A stretch of DNA of 64,000 nucleotides from Frateuria aurantia DSM 6220 (GCF_000242255.2 NC_017033.1:2739110-2803109); one strand, 5' to 3'. Counted from the stretch's first letter, positions 1-9,582 are shown. Program-made: numbers and translations. The notes: a model not told the origin generated them from the letters alone.

Positions 1-1065
1 GGATCGAGGTGCCAGCATCGCCTCCCAGACCTTGGTCGCCCAGGCCACGCAGGCGGCGAGATCCTCCGCGCTGGCCAGCGGTGACACGCGTCGGGCATGC
101 ACCAGCTCGATGGCAGGGTCCTGGCTGAAACACCAGTGGCGGATCAAGCGGAACAACAGCAGCAAGGTAGAGGCCGGCGTCGCCTCGCCGATGGCCGGGA
201 TGCCCAGATATTCGGCTTGCCGGGCCACCGACCAGGTCGATTGGCCGACGCGCGGCGGCGACTGCCAGCGGGTGTCTTGTGCCCGTACCAACCCGGCAGC
301 CATGGTATTGGCCAGATCGTACAAGGTGATGCTGTGGATCGTGCCCGCCGTGCCCAGTCGCTGGATCAGGGCCTGTCGATGGGCCGCCGTCGGTGCCAGA
401 TGGGTATAACGCCCGCCGGCCTCAGCCAGCGCCAGCAGCAAATGGGTCTTGCCGGTGCCGGCATAGGCAGCCATCGAGAAGTGTTCATCCGGCGTGGCCA
501 TGATCGCCCGGACCACCCTGGCCTGATCGCCGGGGCCATGCATGACCCGCCGCCACGGCGACTGACCGGAGGCTTCCGGCACCTCCGGCCCGTCGTCCAG
601 GCCATCCGCCAGGTCGGCATCGGATGCATCCGCCTGAGCCAGCGGCCTCAAGTCGATCTCGTAATCCTGCAGCCATTCGCTGCAGCGCTGCTGGAAATCA
701 CCACTGAAGCGCCCTTCCGCATCGCGCCAGGCCTGCTCGGCCATGCAATCTTCGGGTGCAAACACGATGCCCTGATCCAGCAACCTCCGCTTGCTCGCAG
801 TCCAGTCCTCGATGGTGCAACGCTGCCTGAGCTGGCCCAGCCGCGCTTCGGCCGACACCGCCGTTTCCATCGCAAACAGCGCATGCAGCTCGGACACGTA
901 GCGCAGCAGCTCGGCATGTGAAATGCGATCTCTGCCCAGCACCGCCAGCAAGGCCCACACGCTGGCCCATTCGATCGGCAGAGCCGAGGTCAGGCCCTGC
1001 TCGACAAAGGCATCGGCAACGGCTTCGGTAACAGGCAGATAACAGGAGGATCGAGGAGGCAGCAT
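1..1065 (-). CDS. P-loop protein, probable SF1 (UvrD/RecD-like) helicase N-terminus, partial
   Basis: I read this frame directly on the minus strand: it starts with ATG at 1065 and stays open for 355 codons to the window edge, so the C-terminus is missing. Near residues 206-216 there is a Walker A motif (AYAGTGKTHLL), followed by a segment like helicase motif Ia (HLAPTAAHRQALIQRL) and by TIHSITLYDL, which resembles the TFHS block of UvrD-type helicases. The roughly 200 residues before the P-loop match nothing I recognise. The Walker A and TIHS blocks support a superfamily 1 helicase or a related AAA-like ATPase. The substrate is unknown, and motifs II-VI would lie outside the window. The plus-strand open frame over the same bases is a shadow. 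Confidence 0.6.
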   Translation of the reverse strand, partial: MLPPRSSCYLPVTEAVADAFVEQGLTSALPIEWASVWALLAVLGRDRISHAELLRYVSELHALFAMETAVSAEARLGQLRQRCTIEDWTASKRRLLDQGIVFAPEDCMAEQAWRDAEGRFSGDFQQRCSEWLQDYEIDLRPLAQADASDADLADGLDDGPEVPEASGQSPWRRVMHGPGDQARVVRAIMATPDEHFSMAAYAGTGKTHLLLALAEAGGRYTHLAPTAAHRQALIQRLGTAGTIHSITLYDLANTMAAGLVRAQDTRWQSPPRVGQSTWSVARQAEYLGIPAIGEATPASTLLLLFRLIRHWCFSQDPAIELVHARRVSPLASAEDLAACVAWATKVWEAMLAPRS

Positions 1066-1135
1066 AGGCCCGCCTATCTTACCCGCTATCCGTCAGCGCC
1101 GCCCCGCAGGCCCTGCCCTGCGCACGCCGGTGCGA

Positions 1136-1824
1136 TCATGAAGGTCCGACGACCAGGCTCGCCTGGAAGCCAGCGAACGACAGGACTTCAGCGCATGCAG
1201 ATCCAGCAAGGTGAATTGCCCGTCGAGATGCCAGCCACCCGTATCGATTTAGTGCCCATTGCCCAGCTGCAATGGGCTGGGCAAGGCCGGATGCCCCTGA
1301 ACCACGGCACGGACGTGGCGGATCGGTTGCTCGCAACGCAGCCGATAGCGATCCATCGACCACAGACCGGCCTCCTCGTCCGCCTCGCTGAAATACCGGC
1401 CGTGGATGGCCGCCAGTCGTCATAGGGAGAGGCCGCATGGATCAGCCCCACCTTGCCCTTCGGCGTCTCCACTTAGATCGCCAGCGGCAAAGCACGCAAG
1501 GCCTCGGCCACCGCCGCGCGGTTCGCCCGATCGCACTCGTCGAGTCATGCGCCGCCGTAGACCCGGTGATCGATGCCCGGCACCAGGTCGCCGACGGCAC
1601 GACGTCAGGTCATCAGCTCGTGATTGCCGCAGAGGGCGTGAAACCATGGCCGTGCCAGTTCAGCACCTCGGCCGATTCCGGCCCGCGATCCACCAGATCA
1701 CCGACCGCAAACAGGCGGTCGCGCCCCGCATCGAAGCCCACCAAGGCCAGCGCCGCCTCAAGCCGGCTGAAGCAGCCATGGATTTCTCCCACCTCGATAT
1801 CTCGCCCACGGTGGTTCAGATCAT
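1136..1824 (-). pseudogene. Decayed Ser/Thr protein phosphatase (PrpA/PrpB-like)
   Basis: Reading leftward from about 1824, the minus strand encodes the first metallophosphoesterase motif (GEIHGC, for the usual GDIHGC) and the second (FAVGDLVDRGPES). It then needs a frameshift near 1640 to recover WFHALCGNHELMT (the GNHE motif). Further on, the recognisable segments VYGGA, RALPLAI, VETPKGKVGLIHAA and GWHLDGQFTLLDLHAL are separated by in-frame stops and frame changes. Together they cover a roughly 220-residue bacteriophage-lambda-type/PrpA phosphatase. The D-to-E change in the first metal motif, at least two stops and several frameshifts show the gene is dead. Exact ends are approximate because no intact start remains. 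Confidence 0.7.
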
Positions 1825-1920
1825 GGTGCCGGACCCGCGGCGAATGGGAACCGGGCGGTGCAGGCGGCACCGGAATCAGCGGCCGCCATCCTGGACCACC
1901 GCCCCACATGAACCCCTTGT

Positions 1921-3054
1921 TCAGCGGAACGGCTTCAGGCCCAGATCCATGGTGTAGATCGCCACCGGGTAATGCACCTTGTTGACGCCGTTCTGGAAGC
2001 TGGGCGTGCGGTTGAGCTGCACCGCAGGAATCCACAGCTTGCCATGGTTGTCGATCCACATGGCATCGGCCCAGACCAGGCGGGGATCGGCCACCAGGGT
2101 GCTGGCCTTGCCCTGCGGCGTGATCTTCAGAATTTTCAGCGTATTGACATCCGAGACATAGACATTGCCGTCACCATCGATCACGGTGCCACCGGTGGTC
2201 GGCGTGTCGTAGACGAACTGCACCTTGCGGTTCAAGGCTTTCCGGGCCAGCGACGTATCCAGCAGCGCCGAAATCGCGATCCGATACAACGGCCCGGAGC
2301 TGGCCTGGAAATACAGCCACTTCCCGTCCGGCGAGACTTCAAGCTGGTCGGCATGGATCCGGGTTTGCCTGCCCTCGCTGATCAGGGTCCGGCCTTCGGC
2401 CACCATCGGGCGCAGATCGGTGGTGGCATCGATATGCTCCAACACCCGTCGCTGGGTACCGGTCTTCAGATCCAGCACCACCAGCCCCGGATCACCTGCA
2501 TCGGTAAGAAAAGCATGACCCTTCCAGAAGCGGATATCGTCGATATAGGTGCGCGGCGTGCTGCCTGCACTCAGATCAATGACACGCACGACCTTGTTGC
2601 TGCGCAGATCGATCTCGACCAGTTTGCCACGCGCGGTATGGCTGCCGGCCGGCATCGCCGTACTGAGGCTGGCCTCACCGGAATCGACCACCCACAAATG
2701 GCCGTCCGGTCCGATCCGGATCGCATTGACGCGAACAAAACTGTGCTGTGGGTCGATGCCTCGTTTCCAGCCGTTCCAGTCCGCATCGGGATACGGCGAG
2801 GCCTTGCCGTCCGGGGCCAGCTCGGCCACGGTCGGTCCCTGATCGGCACCGCCACCCCAATAGGGAAACGAGGCAAAGACCCGGCCGTCATCGGCGACCG
2901 TCACCGCATTCCAGATCCGGTTCGAACTGTAAGCCAGCTTCAGCGGTGCCGGCGCCGTGGCGCCAGCAGGAACTTCGGCACTGATGGCCCCCGCAAGAGG
3001 CAGCCACGCCATGGCGCATGCCAGCGCCCACATCTTTCGCGATACGGATTGCAT
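1921..3054 (-). CDS. Exported yellow/major royal jelly (SMP-30-like) beta-propeller protein
   Basis: The product is 377 residues. The start at 3054 is chosen because AAGGAG lies just upstream; an in-frame ATG 13 codons earlier has no such site. Residues 1-26 form a signal peptide (MQSVSRKMWALACAMAWLPL, then Ala-rich), so the protein is periplasmic or secreted. The body carries repeated propeller-blade motifs of the MRJP/yellow family: VNAIRIGPDGHLWVVDSG, YIDDIRFWKGHAFLTDAG, LEVSPDGKWLYFQA and WADAMWIDNHGKLWIP. Relatives bind small ligands or act as lactonases. It lies 39 bp downstream of glycerate kinase on the same strand, so a role in handling a sugar-acid lactone is possible but unproven. 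Its substrate cannot be read from sequence. Confidence 0.75.
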   Translation of the reverse strand: MQSVSRKMWALACAMAWLPLAGAISAEVPAGATAPAPLKLAYSSNRIWNAVTVADDGRVFASFPYWGGGADQGPTVAELAPDGKASPYPDADWNGWKRGIDPQHSFVRVNAIRIGPDGHLWVVDSGEASLSTAMPAGSHTARGKLVEIDLRSNKVVRVIDLSAGSTPRTYIDDIRFWKGHAFLTDAGDPGLVVLDLKTGTQRRVLEHIDATTDLRPMVAEGRTLISEGRQTRIHADQLEVSPDGKWLYFQASSGPLYRIAISALLDTSLARKALNRKVQFVYDTPTTGGTVIDGDGNVYVSDVNTLKILKITPQGKASTLVADPRLVWADAMWIDNHGKLWIPAVQLNRTPSFQNGVNKVHYPVAIYTMDLGLKPFR

Positions 3055-3093
3055 ACCCTGCTCCTTGGCAGTTTGGTACCTGCTGAAGGCCAC

Positions 3094-4242
3094 TCAGCGC
3101 CGGGCGTTGAAGCCCAGCCGCAAGGTGGCGGCGATTTCACGGGCGACAGCCTCCACCGAGACTGCCGCACGCGCGAACATCTGTGACCGGCTCAAGCCTT
3201 GGTTGGCGGTACTGAACACGGCATCGATGCCTGCACCCAGCACCGCCTCATAGCCATCGCCCAAGGCACCGGCGATCGCGATCACCGGCCGGCCGTATTG
3301 CCTGGCAACCCTGGCCACGCCGACTGGCGTCTTGCCATGAATGCTCTGGCCATCGATACGGCCTTCGCCGGTAATCACCAGGTCGGCCTCCTGCACGGCA
3401 GACGCCAGATCCACGGTAGCGCTGACAATCTCGATACCGGAACGCAAGCATCCGCCCAGCAAGGCCACCGCGCCTGCGCCCATGCCACCGGCGGCACCGC
3501 CGCCGGCCAGATCGCGCACGTCACGGCCCAGATCCAGCCTGATCCGCTCGGCCAGGCCGGTGAGCCGCTGCTCCAACAGATCCACCATGGCTGGCGTGGC
3601 CCCTTTCTGCGGGCCGAAGATGCTGGATGCACCATGGGCCCCCAGCAACGGGTTGTCGACATCACAGGCCACTTCCAAGGTCGTCTCGGCCAGTCTGGCA
3701 TCGAGCCCCGACAGGTCGATGCGCCGAAGACGATGCATAAAGGTGATCGGCGCCCCTTCCAGCAGCATCCCGTCCGCATCGAAAAACCGCGCCCCCAGCG
3801 CCTGCGCCGCGCCGCAACCACCATCATTGGTGGCACTGCCGCCGATGCCCAGAATCAGATGCCGCGCGCCCGTATCCAGGGCCGCACGGATCAGCTGACC
3901 GGTACCGAAGGAACTGGCCTGCAGCGGATCACGCTCGGCCTCGCTCAACAGGCCCAGTCCGCTGGCCGAGGCCATTTCGATGACGGCCGTGCGGCCATCG
4001 CCCAGCAAGCCGAACTCGGCCTGGCGCGGCCGATCCAGTGGATCGCGCACCGTCACGGCCATACGCCGGCCGCCCATCGCGTCCAGCATGGCATCCACGG
4101 TGCCTTCACCACCATCCGCCATCGGCAGGCGACGGCAATCGGCGTGCGGCCAGACCTGCCGAAAACCGGCCTCGATCGCAATGGCCACGGCCGAGGCACT
4201 CAGACTTTCCTTGTAGGAATCAGGTGCAATCAGAATCCGCAT
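3094..4242 (-). CDS. garK: Glycerate kinase (GarK/GlxK family)
   Basis: The product is 382 residues, the usual family length. It starts MRILIAPDSYKESLSA and contains MADGGEGTVDA, GIGGSATNDGGCGAAQALG and VITGEGRIDGQSIHGKTP, all hallmark blocks of the type-1 (GckA-unrelated) glycerate kinases. It phosphorylates D-glycerate with ATP to a phosphoglycerate, feeding lower glycolysis in the cytoplasm. It starts 4 bp after the permease stop (4247), so the two are almost certainly co-transcribed. With the CdaR-type regulator upstream this forms a glycerate or sugar-diacid use module. Whether the product is 2- or 3-phosphoglycerate cannot be decided here. Confidence 0.93.
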   Translation of the reverse strand: MRILIAPDSYKESLSASAVAIAIEAGFRQVWPHADCRRLPMADGGEGTVDAMLDAMGGRRMAVTVRDPLDRPRQAEFGLLGDGRTAVIEMASASGLGLLSEAERDPLQASSFGTGQLIRAALDTGARHLILGIGGSATNDGGCGAAQALGARFFDADGMLLEGAPITFMHRLRRIDLSGLDARLAETTLEVACDVDNPLLGAHGASSIFGPQKGATPAMVDLLEQRLTGLAERIRLDLGRDVRDLAGGGAAGGMGAGAVALLGGCLRSGIEIVSATVDLASAVQEADLVITGEGRIDGQSIHGKTPVGVARVARQYGRPVIAIAGALGDGYEAVLGAGIDAVFSTANQGLSRSQMFARAAVSVEAVAREIAATLRLGFNARR

Positions 4243-4246
4243 CGGC

Positions 4247-5506
4247 TCAGCCCCAGTGCAAGATGCCCACCAGCACGGTGGAGGCGATGGTGATGGTCAG
4301 TCCGACCAATGACTGGAAAGGCACCAGCTTCAATTGTTCGGCAATGCCGGCCGCCACCGAACCGCCGGAGGCATGGAAGAAGGGGCCGTGCGGCAGATGA
4401 TCGATCACGGTCGAACTTGCATTGATCATCGCCGCCGCCGCCAGCGCCGGTACACCCATCTGCAGCAAAGGCGCCTGGAACACCTGCGAGGTCACGATGG
4501 CTGCCGCGGTACTGGACGCCGTAGCCATCGACATCGCCGCACCGGCCGTCGGTGCCAGCAGAAACGGAGGCAGCCCGGAGCGGGTCAGACCGTCGATCAG
4601 CCATTGGTTGAGACCCGAGGCACGGATCACCCCGGCCAAGGTGCCGGTCCCCAGCAGCATGATCGCCACCGGCGCCATTCTTCGCAGCCCGGATACGATA
4701 TAGCGGTTGCCCTCGCGCCAGCGTCCCATCAGCAGCAGACCGCCCAGCCCGCCGGCCGGCAAGGCCAGCAGCGGATCCAGCTTGATCCCGAACAGCGGAT
4801 GCAGGGAAAGCAGCAGCAGGGCGATCAAGGGTGCACTGAGCGAAGCCAGAACACCGGGCAAGGCGGCATGCTCGATACCGGCAACTTCGCCGGCCTCGAC
4901 CCGGCTGCCCCAGCGACCGAGGCGACTGGCCAGCAGATAGGTCACCAACAGACCACACAGGCCCGGCATGACGCCCGCCGCCATCACGCTGGTCAGCGGC
5001 TGATGAAAGCTGTCGGCGACCGCAATCGTGTTGGGATTGGGACTCATCACATTGCCGGCCTTGCCGCCGCCGACCAGCGCCAGCAAGACAGCGGCGCGCG
5101 ACAGGCCGGTGCGTGCCGCGATGCTCAGGGCAATCGGCGCCACGGTAATCACCGCCACGTCAATGAATACGCCTGCAGCGGTCAGCACCAAGGTGGCCAG
5201 TGCCAACGCCAGCAAGGCCCGGCGCTGTCCCAGTCGGCCGACCACAGCTTCGGCCAGACTCAAGGCGGCACCGGATTCGATCAAGACACCGGCCAGCACG
5301 CCCGCCGAGAGAATGCGCAGCACCGCCGGCACCAAGGTGCCGGCACCGCTTTCCATCAGCTGGACCGCCTGCTCCAGATGCGCACCGCCACACAGCGCAC
5401 CCACCAGGGCACCCAGCATCATTCCATAGGCCGGGGGAACCTGGCGCAAAATGGCGGTAATCGCCACCAACAGGGCCACCAAGGCGCCCAGGGTCGTGAC
5501 ATGCAT
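4247..5506 (-). CDS. GntP-family permease, probable glycerate/sugar-acid:H+ symporter
   Basis: The product is 419 residues with about 12 hydrophobic spans. The chosen ATG at 5506 has GGAG upstream; a GTG four codons earlier is possible. Family blocks include GVFIDVAVITVAPIA, ALVGGGKAGNVMSPNPNT and a C-terminal MINASSTVIDHLPHGPFFHA, which match gluconate/GntP transporters. The protein is in the inner membrane and probably imports a sugar acid with protons. The 4-bp gap to glycerate kinase points to glycerate as the substrate; gluconate is less likely because there is no gluconate kinase nearby. Regulation is presumably by the CdaR homologue directly upstream. Confidence 0.88.
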   Translation of the reverse strand: MHVTTLGALVALLVAITAILRQVPPAYGMMLGALVGALCGGAHLEQAVQLMESGAGTLVPAVLRILSAGVLAGVLIESGAALSLAEAVVGRLGQRRALLALALATLVLTAAGVFIDVAVITVAPIALSIAARTGLSRAAVLLALVGGGKAGNVMSPNPNTIAVADSFHQPLTSVMAAGVMPGLCGLLVTYLLASRLGRWGSRVEAGEVAGIEHAALPGVLASLSAPLIALLLLSLHPLFGIKLDPLLALPAGGLGGLLLMGRWREGNRYIVSGLRRMAPVAIMLLGTGTLAGVIRASGLNQWLIDGLTRSGLPPFLLAPTAGAAMSMATASSTAAAIVTSQVFQAPLLQMGVPALAAAAMINASSTVIDHLPHGPFFHASGGSVAAGIAEQLKLVPFQSLVGLTITIASTVLVGILHWG

Positions 5507-5615
5507 GCCCCACTCCACAAATTCGATGACTCATCGTAGCGATCTGGGCGCCAGACGACTTCGTGCGATCACCCAAAAAAACAGGTCAAATCACACTATT
5601 TCTTGGTGCAATGCA

Positions 5616-6839
5616 TCACCTTGCATCGCGGGTACTGTCCAATTGCACAGCGGCATAGAGCAACAGGCGGTCATCGCCCAGATTCAGATCCAGTCCGGTC
5701 AGCGCCGAGATACGGCCCATCCGGTATTCCAGCGTATTGCGATGAATGCCCAGCCGCTGAGCGGTCCGCAACGGCTGCATATCGCATGCCACCCAGGCCA
5801 TCAGGGTCTGCTGCAGATGCCCCTTGGCATCGCCGGCCCGCAGCGCCATAACCGGCCGCATCAGCTCGGCCGCCTGCCAACTGTCATGCAGGCCTTCCAG
5901 CAGCACCGGCAGCACCATATCCTGGTAGAAATAGGCCGGCGCTTCAGCCTGGCGCTGCTTGCCGACCCGCAGCGAGGCTGTCGCGGTACGATAAGATCTG
6001 GCCAGCCCGCCCTGACCCGGAAAATAGTGACCCAGAGCAATCCGGATGTTCAGACGGCTTTGCGTCTTGACGCGTTCCAGCAGCTGCCAGACCCGATCAC
6101 GGTGACTGGCCAGATCCCATCCGCCCTCGCGCTCCTGCACCGCCTTCAGGACCACCAGCTCGGTCGGGGACACCACCGCCAGCAGATTGTGCCGCTCAGG
6201 CACCAGCAGCATCGAACGCAGCCTCTCCCGCTCCTGAAAGGCCTCGTCCAACGCCAGCTCGCCGCTGTCGACCTCGATCACCGCCACCACTCGCGGCTGC
6301 AGCGGGTCGATCTCCAAAGCCCGTGCCCAGTCCAGCAGCCGCTGATCCAGGACTTCGGCGCGGATCAGCTCCAGCACCAGATCTTCCTTGAACCGGATAT
6401 CCCTCAGCAGCAGGCGGCTCAAGCGGGTCTGCTCGATCAGCATTTCCGCCGCCATGCCCACCAGCTCGCCAAACCGGTGCATCTCCGCCGGCTGGCCCGT
6501 CAGCCCGATTACACCGACCAATTGCCCCTGGTTATGCAGCGGCAGATTGACCCCGGGCTGGACGCCCTGCAGTCGGCAAGCGGTAGCCTCGTCGATGTCC
6601 ACCACCCGGGATTGCGCCAATACTAGCAAAGCCCCCTCGTGGATGACTCCGATTCGATCAGACTGGCCACTGGCAATGATGATGCCCTCGGCATTCATCA
6701 CATTGACGTTGCAACCAATGATGGTCATCGTACGCGAGACGATCTGCTGGGCCAGATCGGGGTCCAGTGCCAGCAAGCGTGGCACGCGTTTCAGTTCACT
6801 GCCACGCTGTGCCGTTCTGGCCACATTCTGCTGCGCCAT
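5616..6839 (-). CDS. cdaR: CdaR/PucR-family sugar-diacid regulator
   Basis: The product is 407 residues. An N-terminal diacid-recognition domain spans about residues 22-155 (LDPDLAQQIVSRTMTIIGCN at its start). A middle GGDEF-like region follows, and a C-terminal PucR-type HTH lies at about 350-395 (RTAQRLGIHRNTLEYRMGRI). This is the order seen in CdaR, which in E. coli activates glucarate, galactarate and glycerate genes in response to those acids. It lies 109 bp upstream of the permease-kinase pair on the same strand, so it is the natural candidate to control them. The effector here is inferred to be glycerate or a related acid. Confidence 0.9.
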   Translation of the reverse strand: MAQQNVARTAQRGSELKRVPRLLALDPDLAQQIVSRTMTIIGCNVNVMNAEGIIIASGQSDRIGVIHEGALLVLAQSRVVDIDEATACRLQGVQPGVNLPLHNQGQLVGVIGLTGQPAEMHRFGELVGMAAEMLIEQTRLSRLLLRDIRFKEDLVLELIRAEVLDQRLLDWARALEIDPLQPRVVAVIEVDSGELALDEAFQERERLRSMLLVPERHNLLAVVSPTELVVLKAVQEREGGWDLASHRDRVWQLLERVKTQSRLNIRIALGHYFPGQGGLARSYRTATASLRVGKQRQAEAPAYFYQDMVLPVLLEGLHDSWQAAELMRPVMALRAGDAKGHLQQTLMAWVACDMQPLRTAQRLGIHRNTLEYRMGRISALTGLDLNLGDDRLLLYAAVQLDSTRDAR

Positions 6840-6925
6840 GCGTCAACCTCGGATCACGGCCGCTGCCGTGACGGCATTATCCCTCGCCGCGCCGGATCGG
6901 CCAAACAGGGATCGGTGCATGGCGT

Positions 6926-7747
6926 TCAGACGATGGCCAGCGGCTGTTTGCGACGTGGTGCCGGAAACAGTTGATCAAGTTCCTGCAGATCCTCGGCCGA
7001 CAGGTCCAGACTGGCCGCGGCGGCGTTCTCGCGCAGATGGCCCGGGCTGACCGCCTTGGGGATGGCCAGCACCTCGCGGCTCAGCAGCCAGGCCAGAGCG
7101 ATCTGGGCCGGACTTGCCCCATGCCGCTCCGCCATGGCAGCCAGCCCGGCATGATGCAGCAGATCCATGCCCTGGCCCACCGGACAATAAGCCATCACCG
7201 GTATCGCCTCATGCCGACACCAGGGCAGCAGGTCGAAGTCGATGCCGCGCTGCTCCAGGTTGTAAAGCACCTGGTTGCAGGCACAGGCCGAGCCCTGCAG
7301 CTCTTGCATCGCGTTCACATCGAAATTCGACACGCCCCAGTGCCTGATCTTGCCAGCATCGCGCAGCCGTTCGAAAGCCTCGATGGTCTCGGCCAGCGGG
7401 TACTGGCCTTGCCAGTGCAGCAGGTACAGATCGATACGGTCGGTACCCAGCCGCCGCAGGCTTTGCTCACAGGCCTGTGGCATGGCCTTGCGACTGGCAT
7501 GATGGGGGTAGACCTTGCTGACCAGCAGGATCTGCTCGCGCAGGCCGGCGATGGCCTCGCCTACCACCTCCTCCGCACCGCCATCGCCATACATCTCGGC
7601 GGTATCGATCAGGTTCATGCCCAGCGCGATGCCTTCGCGCAAGGCCGCCACCTCGCGGCGACGCTCCGAAGCACGCTCGCCCATATGCCAGGTGCCCTGA
7701 CCAATCGCGACAATGTCGGACCGGCCAGCCAGTTGCATCGTTTTCAT
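6926..7747 (-). CDS. Aldo/keto reductase (YeaE-like)
   Basis: The product is 273 residues with the AKR fold. The start at 7747 is picked for the GGAG eight bases upstream; the open frame extends 39 codons further but that part has no family likeness. Catalytic residues are visible: D and Y in NLIDTAEMYGDGGAEE, K in ILLVSKVYPHH, and H in LYLLHWQG. An AKR cofactor loop is present near the end (AIPKAVSPGHLRENAAA, where the usual Arg-binding pattern is largely kept). It should reduce aldehydes or ketones with NADPH in the cytoplasm. It stands alone, 86 bp downstream of the cdaR-type gene's start, and the physiological substrate is unknown. Confidence 0.9.
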   Translation of the reverse strand: MKTMQLAGRSDIVAIGQGTWHMGERASERRREVAALREGIALGMNLIDTAEMYGDGGAEEVVGEAIAGLREQILLVSKVYPHHASRKAMPQACEQSLRRLGTDRIDLYLLHWQGQYPLAETIEAFERLRDAGKIRHWGVSNFDVNAMQELQGSACACNQVLYNLEQRGIDFDLLPWCRHEAIPVMAYCPVGQGMDLLHHAGLAAMAERHGASPAQIALAWLLSREVLAIPKAVSPGHLRENAAAASLDLSAEDLQELDQLFPAPRRKQPLAIV

Positions 7748-7926
7748 CTGCGGATCTCCCATGTAGGGGCGCCAGCTGATCGTCAACCATCGCCCTGAAT
7801 GACGAGACAGGTCACTGCCGTCGACGACCACCGTACTCGTGTACCGGCGATCAGCATCCGCCACGGCCGCGACCTCCTGCCGTTCAGCCTACTCCAGACC
7901 CCAAGCAGGCTGAAACCTGTCTTTGA

Positions 7927-9582
7927 TCAGAACACGAAGATCGCGCCACCCGATATGCTGTCATCCGTACCGCGATGCGGTCCCTGCGCAGTGGAGCTGG
8001 TATGGGTATATTCCCCCACCAGCGACAGGCCACGGGTCAGGCTGTAATAGATCGCGCCGATCTCCGACAAGTTGCGGCGCACCAGCAGCGGCACGTCCTC
8101 GCCAGGCACCGAGTACAGCTGACTGGCGCCATAGCTGGCCACGGCCTTCAAGCGATGGGTGAACTGGTAGGAAAGCTGGGCATAATAGCCCTGCGACGTA
8201 CGGCGCCGGCCATCCTGGGCCAGGCCATCGAAGAACAGACCGGTCGTCCCCAGACCATTGCCACGGTAGTAGTACAGCACCGTCTGCCATGGACCGTAGT
8301 TGAGTTTGGTGCCCAGCTCGCCGGCACTGGCATTGGCATGCACCGAGGAATCCACGGGAATCACGCTGCTGGTCAGATGGCTGTCACGCTGGAACAGGAA
8401 GCCGCTCCAGATACGGCCATTGAAGCCGTCTGCCTTGCCGAAATCCCAGGTCAGCTTGCCCTGCATCATCGGACCGCTGTGCGATGTGGAGGTGGCGGAC
8501 AGGCCACTACCGGCATAGTTGTAGGCATCCAGCGGCGTCATCACACCCATGCTCAACTGGACCCCGTGCATGACCGGCGATGCATACGATATCTGCGGCA
8601 ACCAGTCAGCATAGACATAACCGACGCCGATGCGACCCAGCGAGGTATTCCCCGGTGCGGAATTGCTGCCGGTGGCGCCGACACTGAGCAGTGTCGCATC
8701 GTCCAGGATCGCATCGGAGCCGAACAACCCCAGGTCGCGACCCACCTTGACCGTACCGAAGCTGGAGGTACCGGCGGTGATATAGGCCTGGCGGAAGTCG
8801 ACACCGGCCGTGCCCAGTCCCACCGGGCTGCCGCCGGAATTGGCATTGAAAGCACCGGGGTCGGCCGAATTGAGGCCTGGATAAATACCGAACACCGTAT
8901 TGATGTCGATACCGGCCTGGGTCGTGCTCATTTTAAGGACCAGACCGGCCGGCAACAGACCATTGCGTACCGAGGATGAATCAAACCGGCTGGGACCGGT
9001 GCTGACCCCGCCAGCCACCGCCTGACCGCCACCGGGTCGGTTGTAGGTATAGAAACCATTGACGAAACCGGAGATATTGAAATTGAAATCACCTGCCGTC
9101 AGACCGATACCCTTGCCCGGCGTATAAGGATCGGCTCGAACCAGCCGCCGGGTATCCACCGCCGCCAGCTTGGCACTGGCCGCAGCGGCGACCTGGGCAC
9201 TGGCCTGGGCCTGAGCGGCCGCCTGCTGCGCCTGAGCCAGGATTTGCGCCGAATCTGCGCTCGTCCTGGCCGAAGTCGCTTCCGTCCCGGCAGGCATCGC
9301 GGCGGCGGTGGCGCTACCTGCCGCCGTACCCGCCAGCATCGCTCCGCCGGCAGCCGGTCGGGGGGCATTCATGGCCAGATGCTGGCGATGTTTGTCCAGC
9401 AGTGTCCGGTATTCGCTGGCGCTCAAGGTGCCTTTGGCCTTCAGCAGGTCCAGCAGATCGGTGAACTCGTCGGCCCGTGCCTGCTGACTGAGCAAAAGCC
9501 CCCCCACCTGCACGGCCATCAGCATAGCCAGCCACAAACGTCCACGCCGCCCGACAGGCCGCGATGGTTCAGTGCATTTCAT
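7927..9582 (-). CDS. Outer-membrane porin with N-terminal Ala/Gln-rich stalk
   Basis: The product is 551 residues with a signal peptide ending at ARA (about residue 37). Residues 38-75 form a short helical segment (DLLDLLKAKGTLSASEYRTL) of the SHOCT-like kind seen before porin domains. A low-complexity Ala/Gln/Ser stretch (about 76-145) follows, then a beta-barrel to the C-terminal Phe. The barrel shows alternating strands such as FNFNISGFVNGFYTYNR, VKVGRDLGLFGSDAILDDA and LKAVASYGASQLY, and ends GGAIFVF as expected for Bam recognition. It resembles general Gram-negative porins of beta- and gammaproteobacteria. The stalk may form a periplasmic coiled coil reaching toward peptidoglycan (inference). 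Substrate preference is unknown. Confidence 0.85.
   Translation of the reverse strand: MKCTEPSRPVGRRGRLWLAMLMAVQVGGLLLSQQARADEFTDLLDLLKAKGTLSASEYRTLLDKHRQHLAMNAPRPAAGGAMLAGTAAGSATAAAMPAGTEATSARTSADSAQILAQAQQAAAQAQASAQVAAAASAKLAAVDTRRLVRADPYTPGKGIGLTAGDFNFNISGFVNGFYTYNRPGGGQAVAGGVSTGPSRFDSSSVRNGLLPAGLVLKMSTTQAGIDINTVFGIYPGLNSADPGAFNANSGGSPVGLGTAGVDFRQAYITAGTSSFGTVKVGRDLGLFGSDAILDDATLLSVGATGSNSAPGNTSLGRIGVGYVYADWLPQISYASPVMHGVQLSMGVMTPLDAYNYAGSGLSATSTSHSGPMMQGKLTWDFGKADGFNGRIWSGFLFQRDSHLTSSVIPVDSSVHANASAGELGTKLNYGPWQTVLYYYRGNGLGTTGLFFDGLAQDGRRRTSQGYYAQLSYQFTHRLKAVASYGASQLYSVPGEDVPLLVRRNLSEIGAIYYSLTRGLSLVGEYTHTSSTAQGPHRGTDDSISGGAIFVF

Noticed and set aside
97-921. A 274-codon plus-strand frame at the left edge
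   Set aside because: It mirrors the minus-strand P-loop gene and has no motif of its own.
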